A stretch of DNA of 64,000 nucleotides from Hominilimicola fabiformis (GCF_020687385.1 NZ_JAJEQM010000016.1:1-64000), one strand, 5' to 3'. Shown: positions 27,853 to 38,236, counted from the first letter of the stretch. Numbers and translations are program-made. The notes: generated by a model from the letters alone, not told the origin.

Positions 27853-28374
27853 GTGGAATACGGAAATTTGGCATATAAATTGCCGGAACAGTATGATGAA
27901 CCGATAAAAAAGAGAAAACCACAAAAGAGAAAAGAGAAAACAGTTAATACCACAGCAGTCAGTAACAAGAGGAATCATGAACAAATGCAGTATAAGAGAA
28001 CAATTTTTCGTGGAATATGCGTGACAGTGCTTTTGGCTGTATCAGCAGGATTTATGATTTCAAAATTCGTTGCTGTGAATGAAATGAACCAGCAGGTTGC
28101 GTCACTTAAAAGTCAGCTTACAACGCTTGAATCAGCAACAAGTCAGATGGTTTTTGATCTTGAACAGAGTGTTGACCTTACAAAAATTGAAAAAGAGGCA
28201 ACAACAAGATTGGGTATGCAAAGACCTGAAAAGTATCAGACAATATATGTAAACGTAAAGCAAGAGGATATGACAGAGAAAACTGCCGGTGAAGTAGAGG
28301 GGTTTGGACACGGTATTGTGTCTGTATTGAAAAAGATTGGTGGTAATATTGTACAATTTTTCAGCATAAAATAA
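27853..28374 (+). CDS. ftsL: FtsL-like division protein
   Basis: 173 residues from a GTG start. A basic cytosolic N-terminus (1-49) leads into one membrane helix (51-75), a coiled coil (about 76-105) and a short outer tail with a motif like LTKIEKEATTRLGM. This is the FtsL/DivIC plan, and the position between rsmH and the PBP gene is that of ftsL. Its job is to link the septal synthase with the divisome. The C-terminal tail (about 130-173) is longer than minimal FtsL. Confidence 0.8.
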   Translation: MEYGNLAYKLPEQYDEPIKKRKPQKRKEKTVNTTAVSNKRNHEQMQYKRTIFRGICVTVLLAVSAGFMISKFVAVNEMNQQVASLKSQLTTLESATSQMVFDLEQSVDLTKIEKEATTRLGMQRPEKYQTIYVNVKQEDMTEKTAGEVEGFGHGIVSVLKKIGGNIVQFFSIK

Positions 28375-28447
28375 AAATGGACTTCTATAATTATAAAATT
28401 ATGAAAAATGTACATTTATTAAAGTATTAAAAGGAATTGATAAATTA

Positions 28448-30721
28448 ATGAAACCATCATTAAATGAAATTAAAAAGAAAACGATATTTATGGTGTGTAT
28501 CGTTGCTGTACTGCTTGCGTTGCTTGTTTTGCGAGTGGCATATTGGCAGATAATAAGAGGTGACGAGCTTTCGAGCAAGGCAAAGGCACAACAGCAGGGC
28601 AGCAGTATTGTTACAGCGTCAAGAGGAGACATTTACGACCGTAACGGTAAGGTGCTTGCGGAAAGTGCAACGGTAAACACACTTATTTGCAATCCTAAGG
28701 ATATTGAGGCGGACGGTGACAGTGAAGTAATCGCCGCAAGATTGGCTCCTGTTTTGAATATGGATCAAAACGAAATCCTTAAGATTATAACAAAAAATTC
28801 AAGATACCAAGTTATAAAAAAACGTCTTACGAACGAACAGACCGAGGCGGTAAAAAAATTAAGAGATTCAGATGTTGACGCAACGATTGCAAAAGCATTT
28901 AAAGGGGTATATTTTGAAAATGATTCAAAGAGATATTATCCGTTCAACGTTGCACCGCATATTTTGGGATTTACGGGATATGACAATAACGGTTTGCAGG
29001 GAATTGAACTTACTTTCGACGATGAGCTTATGGGGCGTAACGGAAGTATAGAAACTAATCAGTCGGCAAAGGGTACAACACTTAAAGACCAACAAAATGA
29101 GTATTTGAACAGTTCTCAAAACGGTGATGACGTTGTGCTTACGATTGATGAAACAATCCAGCATTTCCTTGAAAAGCACCTTGAAGAAGCGGTTACGGAA
29201 AACAAGCTTAAAGAGGGTGCGGCAGGTATTATTATGAACCCGAAAACGGGCGAAATACTTGCAATGGCAACTAAGCCTGATTTTGACGTAAATAATCCGT
29301 ATGATATTGACCAGTTTGAAAAATATGCGATAGATTTGGGATATGATACATCAGATGACACAAGTGACGATCCCGATGCAACACCGAAACCGACAGAAGA
29401 TCCGAATAATTTAAGTGACGAGGCCATTGCGAAAATAAGAAATAAAATGTGGAGAAACAAGGTTATTTCGGATACATATGAACCGGGCTCGACATTTAAG
29501 ATTATTACTGCGGCGGCGGCTTTGGAAGAACACGTTGTAGACCTTAATTCAACATTCTATTGTCCGGGATTTAAGATTGTTGCCGACAGAAAAATCGGTT
29601 GTGCAAACAAGAGCGGTCACGGCGCTCAAACATTTGTAGAGGGTGTAAGAAACTCTTGTAACCCTGTATTTATGGAATTGGGCGAAAGACTTGGGTATGA
29701 GAAATTTATGGAATATTTCACTGCATTCGGTCTTACCGAAAAGACAAACGTCGAACTTGTCGGCGAGGCGTCAAGTATTTATTACCACAATAAAATGAGT
29801 GAAGTCGATATTGCGACAAGTTCATTCGGTCAAGGTTTCCAAATAACACCGATTCAGCTTGTAACAGCCGTTTCGGCGGTTATCAACGGCGGTGAAAGAA
29901 TGAAACCGCAGATTGTAAAGGAAATCAGAAACTCAAACGGAATTTTGAAAACGTATGAGCCGGAGGTTATAAGCCGAGTTATTTCGGAAGAAACATCTCA
30001 GCAAATGAGAGAAATTCTTGAATCGGTTGTATCGTTGCCGACATCAACAGGTAAAAATGCGTATGTAAAAGGTTGCCGTATCGGAGGTAAAACAGGTACT
30101 TCGGAAAAAGGTAACCGTGACGAAGAAAAACGTATTGCGTCATTTATCGGTTTTGCTCCTGCAAACGATCCGGAAATAGTGTGTCTTATAATGCTTGACG
30201 AACCACAGGTTGATAACAAATACGGCGGTACAATAGCCGCACCTTTGGCAGGTGAAGTTATTGAAGATGTACTAAACTATCTCGGTGTTGAAAAGCAGTA
30301 CACAGAAAATGAAGAACCTGACGTTAAGCAGGAAATACCTGACGTTAGAACAATGGATTTGACAGAGGCGAAGAAAGCCATTGTTGACAAAAAGTTGAAT
30401 GTTCAAGTGAGAGGTGACGGTGATACGGTAGTTGACCAGCTTCCGAAACCGGGTACAATGCTTAACGAAGATTCAACGGTAATATTATATACAGAAGAAA
30501 TTGACAAAACACATACGGTAACAGTACCTAATCTTAAAGGAATGTCCGTGGATAATGCGAAATATACTCTTGAAATGAGCGGACTGAACTTTGAGATTGT
30601 CGGTGCGGGACACAGTGAAGTGTCGAGTGCGTATGCGGTAAATCAGAGCATAGCGGCAGGCGAAGAGGTTACACCTGCGACAGTAATAGGCGTGGAATTC
30701 CGCCAAGTAACTTCAGACTAA
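28448..30721 (+). CDS. Class B penicillin-binding protein with PASTA domains (FtsI/SpoVD type)
   Basis: 757 residues: a membrane anchor (about 10-32); a dimerisation domain with RGDIYDRNGKVLAE; a transpeptidase with STFK (Ser348), SCN (403-405) and KTG (548-550); then two PASTA domains (about 618-680, 686-755). Septal or spore-cortex transpeptidase that cross-links peptidoglycan. An acidic, low-complexity insert near 300-320 (DTSDDTSDDPD) is unusual. With only one such gene before murE I cannot tell the vegetative (ftsI/pbpB) form from SpoVD. Confidence 0.92.
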   Translation: MKPSLNEIKKKTIFMVCIVAVLLALLVLRVAYWQIIRGDELSSKAKAQQQGSSIVTASRGDIYDRNGKVLAESATVNTLICNPKDIEADGDSEVIAARLAPVLNMDQNEILKIITKNSRYQVIKKRLTNEQTEAVKKLRDSDVDATIAKAFKGVYFENDSKRYYPFNVAPHILGFTGYDNNGLQGIELTFDDELMGRNGSIETNQSAKGTTLKDQQNEYLNSSQNGDDVVLTIDETIQHFLEKHLEEAVTENKLKEGAAGIIMNPKTGEILAMATKPDFDVNNPYDIDQFEKYAIDLGYDTSDDTSDDPDATPKPTEDPNNLSDEAIAKIRNKMWRNKVISDTYEPGSTFKIITAAAALEEHVVDLNSTFYCPGFKIVADRKIGCANKSGHGAQTFVEGVRNSCNPVFMELGERLGYEKFMEYFTAFGLTEKTNVELVGEASSIYYHNKMSEVDIATSSFGQGFQITPIQLVTAVSAVINGGERMKPQIVKEIRNSNGILKTYEPEVISRVISEETSQQMREILESVVSLPTSTGKNAYVKGCRIGGKTGTSEKGNRDEEKRIASFIGFAPANDPEIVCLIMLDEPQVDNKYGGTIAAPLAGEVIEDVLNYLGVEKQYTENEEPDVKQEIPDVRTMDLTEAKKAIVDKKLNVQVRGDGDTVVDQLPKPGTMLNEDSTVILYTEEIDKTHTVTVPNLKGMSVDNAKYTLEMSGLNFEIVGAGHSEVSSAYAVNQSIAAGEEVTPATVIGVEFRQVTSD

Positions 30722-30742
30722 TAGGACAGGGGGAAATATCAA

Positions 30743-32179
30743 ATGTTAGCAAGTGAATTATTAGGCAGTAAATGGCTTGATGAGCATGAAGATATAGATA
30801 TAACCGGAATAGCGTACGATTCAAGAAACGTACTTCCGGGAAACATTTTTGTATGTATCAAAGGCTTTGAAACGGACGGACATAAATATGCAGAAATGGC
30901 AGTTAAAAACGGTGCGTCACTAATCGTTGCCGAAGATAAAATAGATGTAGATGTACCTGTTTGGTATGTTGAAAATTCGAGAGTTGAAATTGCGGAAATG
31001 GCTTGTAAGTATTACGGCAATCCGTCAAGCAAATTCAAACTTATCGGTATCACAGGCACAAACGGTAAGACTACAATAACATATTTAATAAAGAGTATAA
31101 TCGAAACAGCCGGTATGAGAATCGGTGTTATCGGTACAAATCAAAATATTATCGGTGACAAGGTGCTTGTTACGCAAAGTACAACACCTACAACACCAAA
31201 TGCACTTGAACTTCAACAGCTATTTGCGGAAATGGTTGACAGTGATGCGGAATGTGTTGTAATGGAAGTTTCGAGTCACGCACTTGAACTTGAAAGAGTA
31301 CACGGTTGTCACTTTGACGTGGGTGTGTTCACAAATCTTACGCGTGACCATCTTGATTTCCATAAGACTATGGAAAATTACTTAAATGCAAAGGCTAAGC
31401 TGTTTAAAATCAGCGATAAGGGTGTTGTTAATTTTGACGACGACGGCGGTAAGAAGATTGTTGCAAACAATGACTGCGATATATTAAAAGTCGGTCTTTC
31501 GGACGGTTGCGACCTTAAAGCAAAAAATATTGAAATTTCATCATCGGGTGCTGATTTTGATGTTGAATATGACGGTAAGACATATCGTGTTCATATAGTA
31601 ATTCCGGGCAAGTTCAGCGTGTATAATGCAATATGCGCCATGGGTGCGGCATTGCAGATGGGTATTGATATGGATACCATTATCAAAGGTCTTGAAAATG
31701 CAACAGGAGTTGTCGGACGTGTTGAGGTTGTTCCTACAAATACCGATTATACGGTTATAATCGACTATGCACATACACCGGACGGTCTTGAAAATATAAT
31801 TAAAACCGTTAAAGATTTTGCAAAGGGTGAGGTTATAACATTGTTCGGCTGCGGCGGTGACAGAGATAATACGAAGCGACCGATTATGGGTGAAATCGCC
31901 GGAAAACTTTCGGATTACAGTATTATAACGTCAGACAATCCGCGTACGGAAGACCCTGTTTCTATTATAGAACAGATAGAAGTCGGAATGAAACGCACAG
32001 ACGGGAAATATAAAGTAATAGTCGACAGACGAGAGGCTATCGCATATGCTCTTGACCACGCAAAGAAAGATGATGTAATCATTCTTGCGGGTAAGGGACA
32101 GGAAACATATCAAATAATTGGTAAAGAGAAACACGACTTTGACGAACGTGTTGTTGTATATAAACACCTTAATAAATAA
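30743..32179 (+). CDS. murE: UDP-MurNAc-tripeptide synthetase
   Basis: 478 residues. The ATP loop is GTNGKTT (105-111), and the SSHALELERV and FTNLTRDHLDFH lines are typical. The amino-acid selector motif is DNPR (398-401), which marks addition of meso-diaminopimelate rather than lysine. It adds the third stem residue in the cytosol. It is followed by a hairpin with a T-run before murF. Confidence 0.96.
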   Translation: MLASELLGSKWLDEHEDIDITGIAYDSRNVLPGNIFVCIKGFETDGHKYAEMAVKNGASLIVAEDKIDVDVPVWYVENSRVEIAEMACKYYGNPSSKFKLIGITGTNGKTTITYLIKSIIETAGMRIGVIGTNQNIIGDKVLVTQSTTPTTPNALELQQLFAEMVDSDAECVVMEVSSHALELERVHGCHFDVGVFTNLTRDHLDFHKTMENYLNAKAKLFKISDKGVVNFDDDGGKKIVANNDCDILKVGLSDGCDLKAKNIEISSSGADFDVEYDGKTYRVHIVIPGKFSVYNAICAMGAALQMGIDMDTIIKGLENATGVVGRVEVVPTNTDYTVIIDYAHTPDGLENIIKTVKDFAKGEVITLFGCGGDRDNTKRPIMGEIAGKLSDYSIITSDNPRTEDPVSIIEQIEVGMKRTDGKYKVIVDRREAIAYALDHAKKDDVIILAGKGQETYQIIGKEKHDFDERVVVYKHLNK

Positions 32180-32184
32180 TTGAA

Positions 32185-32217
32185 AAGGGCGGCTGAAAAA
32201 CTACCGCCCTTATTTTT
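32185..32217 (+). terminator. Internal attenuator between murE and murF
   Basis: AAGGGCGG (32185-32192) pairs with CCGCCCTT (32204-32211), followed by ATTTTT. Since the same-strand cluster continues, partial termination is likely. Confidence 0.75.
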
Positions 32218-32255
32218 GAGCATAGGACAAAAAGAGAGAAAGGATTTAATTTATT

Positions 32256-33626
32256 ATGCAGGCAATGACGATTGAAGATGTATTAAAAGCAACTGGGGGA
32301 ACACTTTTAAGCGGTGACATACACCAAACTTTTAACGATGTAATCAGTGATTCGAGAAAGGTTACGGCAGGTGTGCTTTTTGTGCCGCTTGTCGGTGAAA
32401 AGTTTGACGGTCACGAATTTATAAAGGCGGCTTTCGACCTTGGTGCTTCGGCTGTTTTGACACAGAGAGATACCGAGCTTTTAGTAGATAAGACAATCGT
32501 AAAGGTTGAAGATACATTAAAAGCATTCGGCGACATTGCAAAGTATTACAAGCAAAAGTATAATGTTCCGACTGTTTCCGTTACGGGCAGTGTGGGAAAA
32601 ACTACTACTAAAGATATGCTTGCATCAGTCCTTTCACAGAAGTATAATACACTTAAGACAATGGGCAACTTCAATAATGAAATAGGTTTGCCTATTACGA
32701 TTTTCGGACTTGAAAAAGAACATGAGGCGGCTGTTCTTGAAATGGGAATGAACCATTTCGGTGAAATAGAACATCTTGCTGATATAGGCAGACCTGATGT
32801 TGCGGTTATAACAAACATCGGTCAGTCGCATATTGAAAATCTCGGCTCACGCGAAGGCATTTTCAAGGCGAAAATGGAAATGACAAAGCTGTTTACAAAG
32901 GATAATACACTTATAGTAAACGGTGATGACGATTACCTTTCAAAAACAAAGGGTATGGGTGAATACAAGGTAGTATATTACGGTATAACAAATCCCGAAA
33001 ATGATGTTTACGCAAAGGATATTGAAAATAACGGACTTAACGGAATTAAATTCACCGCAGTTGTTGACGGCGGCGAATATCCTATTGAAGTAAATATTCC
33101 GGGTAAACATAATGTGTACAATGCACTTGCGGCAATATGCGTAGGACGTGAATTTGATGTGCCTATGGATAAGATTGCAGAGGGAATACGCAGTTTTGAA
33201 CTTACAAAAATGAGATTGGCTGTTGAAGAATATAACGGTATTACGATAATCAATGACTGTTATAATGCGTCACCGGATTCGATTAAAGCGGCACTCGGAG
33301 TGCTTGCGGATACAGATAAAAACAGAAAAGTCGCAATTTTGGGCGACGTGCTTGAAATGGGCGATTTTGCAAAAGACGCACATTACAATCTCGGTAAGGC
33401 TGTCAAGGAGAACGGAGTGGACTTGCTTATAACAGCCGGTGAAAATATGAAATATCTTGCACAAGGTGCAAAGGATAACGGTGTAGAAAATATAGTGTCA
33501 TTTGATAAAACTCTTGAAGTGTGCAACTATGTCAAAGCTGAAATCAAGAGCGGTGACGCGGTGCTTATAAAGGCGTCAAGAGGAATGCACTTTGAAGAAG
33601 TATATAACACAATTAAAAATAAATAA
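32256..33626 (+). CDS. murF: UDP-MurNAc-tripeptide--D-Ala-D-Ala ligase
   Basis: 456 residues, with GAGAAAGGA upstream. The ATP loop is GSVGKTTT (from 111), with FNNEIGLP and MGMNHFGEI lines that are typical of MurF and separate it from MurE. It adds D-Ala-D-Ala to complete the pentapeptide. Placed between murE and mraY. Confidence 0.96.
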   Translation: MQAMTIEDVLKATGGTLLSGDIHQTFNDVISDSRKVTAGVLFVPLVGEKFDGHEFIKAAFDLGASAVLTQRDTELLVDKTIVKVEDTLKAFGDIAKYYKQKYNVPTVSVTGSVGKTTTKDMLASVLSQKYNTLKTMGNFNNEIGLPITIFGLEKEHEAAVLEMGMNHFGEIEHLADIGRPDVAVITNIGQSHIENLGSREGIFKAKMEMTKLFTKDNTLIVNGDDDYLSKTKGMGEYKVVYYGITNPENDVYAKDIENNGLNGIKFTAVVDGGEYPIEVNIPGKHNVYNALAAICVGREFDVPMDKIAEGIRSFELTKMRLAVEEYNGITIINDCYNASPDSIKAALGVLADTDKNRKVAILGDVLEMGDFAKDAHYNLGKAVKENGVDLLITAGENMKYLAQGAKDNGVENIVSFDKTLEVCNYVKAEIKSGDAVLIKASRGMHFEEVYNTIKNK

Positions 33627-33647
33627 CGAGAGGAAAAGGATTAAAAA

Positions 33648-34673
33648 ATGGAATTGATAAAAGAAATGTTAATGTCATCATTGCTTACACTTGTCGTTGC
33701 ACTTGTTGTAACGCTTGTGTTCGGACCTGTGTTTATTCCATGGCTCAGAAAACTTAAATTCGGTCAGGAAATAAGAGAAGAAGGTCCGAAGTGGCACCAG
33801 AAAAAATCGGGTACACCGACAATGGGCGGTATTATGTTCATAGTTGCAATGGCGATTGCGATACTTGTAACAACAGTCATTTTTGCAATGAACGGTAATT
33901 TTAACACGACATACGCAAGATGTATTGTATTGTTTGTAATATCACTCGGTTTCGGTGTTATCGGTTTTGTGGACGATTACATTAAAGTAGTAAAAAAACG
34001 TAATCTCGGACTTACCGCACCGCAGAAATTCATAATGCAGGTTGTGCTTGCGGCAATTTATATTGCAGTGCTTTACTTCATAGGCGAGCTTGATACGGCG
34101 ATTAAAATACCGTTTACAAGCATTGAATGGACAATGCCGATATGGCTTTACATACCGTTCGTAATGTTCGTTGTCGTAGGTGTTGTAAATGCTGTAAATC
34201 TTACAGACGGACTTGACGGTTTGGCAGCAAGTATAACGACAATAGTTGGAATATTCTTTATGCTTGTGTCATATATCGTATTTAAAGAGTATGGCGTGAC
34301 TGTATTTTCAGCGGCATTAATTGGCGGTTTGATAGGATTTTTGTGGTATAATAAATATCCTGCAAAGGTGTTTATGGGTGATACAGGCTCACTTTTCTTG
34401 GGTGCGTCGGTTGCACTTATGGCGATTGACCTTAAAATGCCTATACATCTTATATTAATAGGTTTTGTATACTTTATGGAAACACTTTCTGTAATTATGC
34501 AGACTGCATATTTCAAATATACAAAGAAGAAATACGGTGAGGGAAGAAGAATATTCAAGATGAGCCCTATTCACCACCATTTTGAAATGTGCGGTTGGAA
34601 AGAAAAGAAAATCGTTGCGGTATTTACATTGGTAACGGTAATTACTTGTGCTGTTGCATATTTTGCAATTTAA
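33648..34673 (+). CDS. mraY: Phospho-MurNAc-pentapeptide transferase
   Basis: 341 residues, ten membrane helices. Catalytic and binding motifs seen: KSGTPTMGG, FVDDYIK, NLTDGLDGLA, FMGDTGSL and SPIHHHFE. It moves phospho-MurNAc-pentapeptide to undecaprenyl phosphate, making lipid I. The next gene is ftsW, with no murD between. Confidence 0.97.
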   Translation: MELIKEMLMSSLLTLVVALVVTLVFGPVFIPWLRKLKFGQEIREEGPKWHQKKSGTPTMGGIMFIVAMAIAILVTTVIFAMNGNFNTTYARCIVLFVISLGFGVIGFVDDYIKVVKKRNLGLTAPQKFIMQVVLAAIYIAVLYFIGELDTAIKIPFTSIEWTMPIWLYIPFVMFVVVGVVNAVNLTDGLDGLAASITTIVGIFFMLVSYIVFKEYGVTVFSAALIGGLIGFLWYNKYPAKVFMGDTGSLFLGASVALMAIDLKMPIHLILIGFVYFMETLSVIMQTAYFKYTKKKYGEGRRIFKMSPIHHHFEMCGWKEKKIVAVFTLVTVITCAVAYFAI

Positions 34674-34701
34674 GACGAATTAATCGGAAGGAGATTTAGA
34701 T

Positions 34702-35883
34702 ATGGCAGGGACTGCATATCCTAAAAGAGCTATAAAACAGAATAGACGAACAACTCGTGCTAAAATAGGAAAACCGGTTAAGCTTGCACGAATGGGAGAG
34801 ATAGACTATACATTTTTGTTTATAGTAATATTGTTGCTTTCATTCGGTTTGGTAATGCTGCTCTCGGCGTCTGCACCTGCCGGAAATACTTTACATAACA
34901 ATTCGTACTACTTCTTTAATAAACAATTCCTTTGTGCAATATTGGGACTTATCGGAATGTGGGTTATTTCAAGGATTGATTACAACAAATATAAAAATAC
35001 CGTTCCGAAGTTTATGATTGTATGTACAATACTTTTGGTCTGCGTTCTTATACCGGGTTTGGGTGTAAAATTGAACGGTTCGAGAAGATGGCTTAATACT
35101 CCGTTTCTTCAGCTTCAACCGTCGGAATTTATGAAACCCGTTATAGCGATGTATTTTGCACGACTTGTCGATTCGGGAAAATATAATTTGAAACATCTTA
35201 AGGGTAATTTGCCGTATATAGGAGTTATGCTTATAGTTGTCGGACTGATGCTTATGGAAACACACCTTAGCGGTGCGATAGTTATTGCCGGTATCGGTGT
35301 AAGCGTTATGATTGCAGGCGGTACACCGATTAAACCCGTACTTATCGGAGCACTTATTCTTTTGCCAATCGGCTTAATCGGCGTCCGAGCACTCAGTGGT
35401 GTAAGATGGGCGCGAGTAACAAGTTTTATGAATCCGTTTGCGGATATTCGTGACGAAAGTTATCAGGTTGTGCAAGGTCTTTATGCGATTGGCTCGGGCG
35501 GTATTTTCGGACTTGGCTTGGGACAGAGTGTACAGAAATATTCGTATTTACCTGAACCGTATAATGACTTTATATTCGCGATTGTTTGTGAGGAACTTGG
35601 TCTTATCGGTGCGGCTGTTGTAATTTTGCTTTTTGCGGCGCTTATTATAAGAGCAATAAGAATTGCTATGAATGCACCCGATACATACGGCTCACTTGTT
35701 GCGGTGGGTATTGCGGCTCAGCTTGCTATTCAGACGATACTTAATATCGCCGTTGCAACATCGAGCGTACCGAATACAGGTGTGGCATTGCCGTTTTTCA
35801 GTTACGGCGGTACGGCGATAATAACGCTTTTATGTGAAATGGGAGTATTGCTTAATATATCAAGACATTCCGTAAAAGATTAA
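34702..35883 (+). CDS. ftsW: FtsW/SpoVE-type SEDS peptidoglycan polymerase
   Basis: 393 residues with ten membrane helices after a basic N-terminus (about 1-32). SEDS features: LQPSEFMKP, a DESYQVVQGL outer loop, and FSYGGTAII at the end. These glycan polymerases work with a class B PBP, here probably the one encoded at 28448. Whether this is the vegetative FtsW or the sporulation SpoVE cannot be told from sequence. Confidence 0.93.
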   Translation: MAGTAYPKRAIKQNRRTTRAKIGKPVKLARMGEIDYTFLFIVILLLSFGLVMLLSASAPAGNTLHNNSYYFFNKQFLCAILGLIGMWVISRIDYNKYKNTVPKFMIVCTILLVCVLIPGLGVKLNGSRRWLNTPFLQLQPSEFMKPVIAMYFARLVDSGKYNLKHLKGNLPYIGVMLIVVGLMLMETHLSGAIVIAGIGVSVMIAGGTPIKPVLIGALILLPIGLIGVRALSGVRWARVTSFMNPFADIRDESYQVVQGLYAIGSGGIFGLGLGQSVQKYSYLPEPYNDFIFAIVCEELGLIGAAVVILLFAALIIRAIRIAMNAPDTYGSLVAVGIAAQLAIQTILNIAVATSSVPNTGVALPFFSYGGTAIITLLCEMGVLLNISRHSVKD

Positions 35884-35898
35884 TGTGGAGGAAGATTT

Positions 35899-37008
35899 AT
35901 GAGAGTATTATTTGCGGGCGGAGGAACAGGCGGACATATTAATCCGGCTATTTCAATCGCCGATTATGCAGCTAAACAGGATAAGGATTTTAAGGCTTTG
36001 TTTGTCGGTACAAAATCGGGACTTGAAACAAAACTTGTACCGAAAGCAGGATATGATATTGAATATATCGAAATACAAGGTTTTGACAGAAAGCATATTT
36101 TCAGAAATTTTGAAACGGTAAAAAAACTTATTTCCGCAAGAAGAAAGTGCAATAAGATTATAAAGGAATTTAAACCCGATTGTATCGTTTGTACGGGCGG
36201 ATATGTAAGCGGCCCTGTTGCTATGGCATCAAAGAAAATGAAAGTGCCGTCGCTTATACATGAGCAAAATGTGTATCCGGGTATGACGGTAAAAGGCAGT
36301 GCAAATTATGTTACATATCTTGCACTCAGCTTTGAAGAAACAATTAATCATATGCAGCATAAGGAAAAATGTGTTGTAACAGGTAATCCGATCAGAAGTG
36401 AAATACTTCATTCCGATTATAAAAAGTCAAGAGAAAAGCTCGGTATAAAAAAGCCGTTTGTGCTTATTTTCGGCGGCAGTTTGGGTGCGGACAGAATTAA
36501 TGATACGGTAATCGGTATGCTTGACAGAATATCAAAGGACAATAAAATCGAATTGCTGTTCGGAACCGGTGACAGAAATTACGATAAAATAATGAATAAA
36601 ATTAAGGAGAGCGGAATAACTCTTTCGGATAACATAAAGATTGTGTCATATATTGACAATATGGCGGAGTGTATGGCGGCGGCAGACGTTGTTGTATCAA
36701 GAGCAGGTGCGATAACCGTAAGCGAAATTGCTGCACTCGGTAAACCGTCAATACTTATTCCGTCACCGAATGTTGTGCGTAATCACCAAGAGCAGAATGC
36801 AAGAGAATTTGAAAATAAGAATGCGGCAGAATTAATTTTAGAAAAAGATTTGACGTCTGACGCATTATACGATAAAATAATGTCTATGGTAAGCGATAAG
36901 GACAGATTGAAAGAGATGTCGGAAAATTTGAAACCGCTTGCCAAAGTAGACGCACTTGAAAAAATATATGAGCTTATGATAAAAATGGCAAAAGGAGATA
37001 GAAAATGA
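35899..37008 (+). CDS. murG: UDP-GlcNAc:lipid I GlcNAc transferase
   Basis: 369 residues, ATG behind GGAGGAAG. The glycine loop GGGTGGHINPA is at 7-17, with FGGSLGADRIN mid-chain and a GAITVSEIAALGKPSILIP donor site. It makes lipid II on the inner membrane face. The stop overlaps the hisS start by 4 bases (ATGA). Confidence 0.97.
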   Translation: MRVLFAGGGTGGHINPAISIADYAAKQDKDFKALFVGTKSGLETKLVPKAGYDIEYIEIQGFDRKHIFRNFETVKKLISARRKCNKIIKEFKPDCIVCTGGYVSGPVAMASKKMKVPSLIHEQNVYPGMTVKGSANYVTYLALSFEETINHMQHKEKCVVTGNPIRSEILHSDYKKSREKLGIKKPFVLIFGGSLGADRINDTVIGMLDRISKDNKIELLFGTGDRNYDKIMNKIKESGITLSDNIKIVSYIDNMAECMAAADVVVSRAGAITVSEIAALGKPSILIPSPNVVRNHQEQNAREFENKNAAELILEKDLTSDALYDKIMSMVSDKDRLKEMSENLKPLAKVDALEKIYELMIKMAKGDRK

Positions 37009-38231
37009 AAATCACGACAGTAAAAGGTACAAATGATTATCTTCCTGAAGAAGTCAGACTTAGAGATTATCTTCAAAATCAAATTTTAAATACATATCAG
37101 GATGCCGGCTTTGAACGTATTATGACGCCTGCAGTTGAAGATATTGAAAATCTTGATAAGAGTGACGGCGGTGATAATCTTAATTTGATATTTAAAATTT
37201 TAAAGCGTGGAGATAAGCTAAAGAAAGCAATGGACAGCGGTGATACAAATAAGCTTTGTGATATGGGACTTAGATATGACCTTACACTTCCGCTTTCAAG
37301 ATATTATGCAAATAATCGTGAACAACTTGTTCTTCCTGCAAAGTGTATACAGATTGATAAGGTGTACAGAGCGGAAAGACCGCAAAAGGGCAGACTTCGT
37401 GAGTTTGTGCAGTGTGATATTGATATAATCGGCTCATCTTCTATAAGCTCTGAAATCGAGCTTATTCATACAACAGCAAAAGCACTTTTGTCACTTGATA
37501 TAAAGGACTTTACCGTAAAAATTAATGACAGAAGAATTTTAAGAGCATTGCTTAAAGGTGTAGGCTTTGAAGAAAGTCAGCTTGACAGCGTGTGTATTAC
37601 ATTTGATAAAATGGATAAAATCGGTGCTGAGGGCGTTATCGGTGAGCTTACCGATAAAGGTTTTGACGGCGGTGCTATCGCAAAATTCGGTGAAGTCATC
37701 GCAAAACCACTTACTGTTGAAAGCGTAAAAGATGTTTGCGGTGAAGAATCTGCCGAAAGTATTGAAACAATAATTAATGCCGTTGAAAAACTTTCGGACG
37801 GTGCGTATAAGATTAAGTTCGATATTTCGCTTGTAAGAGGTCAGGGATATTATACAGGTACTGTTTTTGAAATCGTAAGCGATAAGTTTAAAGGCTCTAT
37901 TGCCGGCGGCGGTCGTTACGATAACTTAATCGGTAAATTTACGGGTGAAAATATTCCTGCGGTAGGTTTTTCAATAGGTTTTGAAAGAATTTTCTCACTT
38001 CTTACAGAGGCAGGATATACAATTCCCGATACTAAAAAGAGAATTGCTTTACTTCACGATAAAGCAGACGTTGTAAATGCAATAGAAGAGGCAGAAAAAC
38101 TGCGTAAGGATTATGATGTTGTAATCTATGAAAAGCCAAAGAAATTGTCTAAATTCCTTGATAAAATTCAGGCAAAGGGTTACTTTGGTTTCTGCTTCCT
38201 TGGAGAAGAAATAAGAGAATTGAAGAAATAA
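37005..38231 (+). CDS. hisS: Histidyl-tRNA synthetase
   Basis: 408 residues, translationally coupled to murG by an ATGA overlap. Class II motifs: KGTNDYLPEE at the start, RYDLTLPLSRY, KVYRAERPQKGRLREF (motif 2), and AGGGRYDNLIG with the GFSIGFERI motif 3. The histidine-binding line reads LVRGQGYYTG (276-285), not the common LVRGLDYYTR, though the Arg is kept. Length and a C-terminal anticodon-type domain favour HisRS over the HisZ regulator. No his biosynthesis genes are near, which also argues against HisZ. Confidence 0.88.
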   Translation: MKITTVKGTNDYLPEEVRLRDYLQNQILNTYQDAGFERIMTPAVEDIENLDKSDGGDNLNLIFKILKRGDKLKKAMDSGDTNKLCDMGLRYDLTLPLSRYYANNREQLVLPAKCIQIDKVYRAERPQKGRLREFVQCDIDIIGSSSISSEIELIHTTAKALLSLDIKDFTVKINDRRILRALLKGVGFEESQLDSVCITFDKMDKIGAEGVIGELTDKGFDGGAIAKFGEVIAKPLTVESVKDVCGEESAESIETIINAVEKLSDGAYKIKFDISLVRGQGYYTGTVFEIVSDKFKGSIAGGGRYDNLIGKFTGENIPAVGFSIGFERIFSLLTEAGYTIPDTKKRIALLHDKADVVNAIEEAEKLRKDYDVVIYEKPKKLSKFLDKIQAKGYFGFCFLGEEIRELKK

Positions 38232-38236
38232 GAATT

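Noticed and set aside
37005-38231. HisZ (regulatory subunit of ATP phosphoribosyltransferase) instead of HisRS
   Set aside because: Full synthetase length, motif 2 and the catalytic Arg region are kept, and no histidine biosynthesis genes are nearby.
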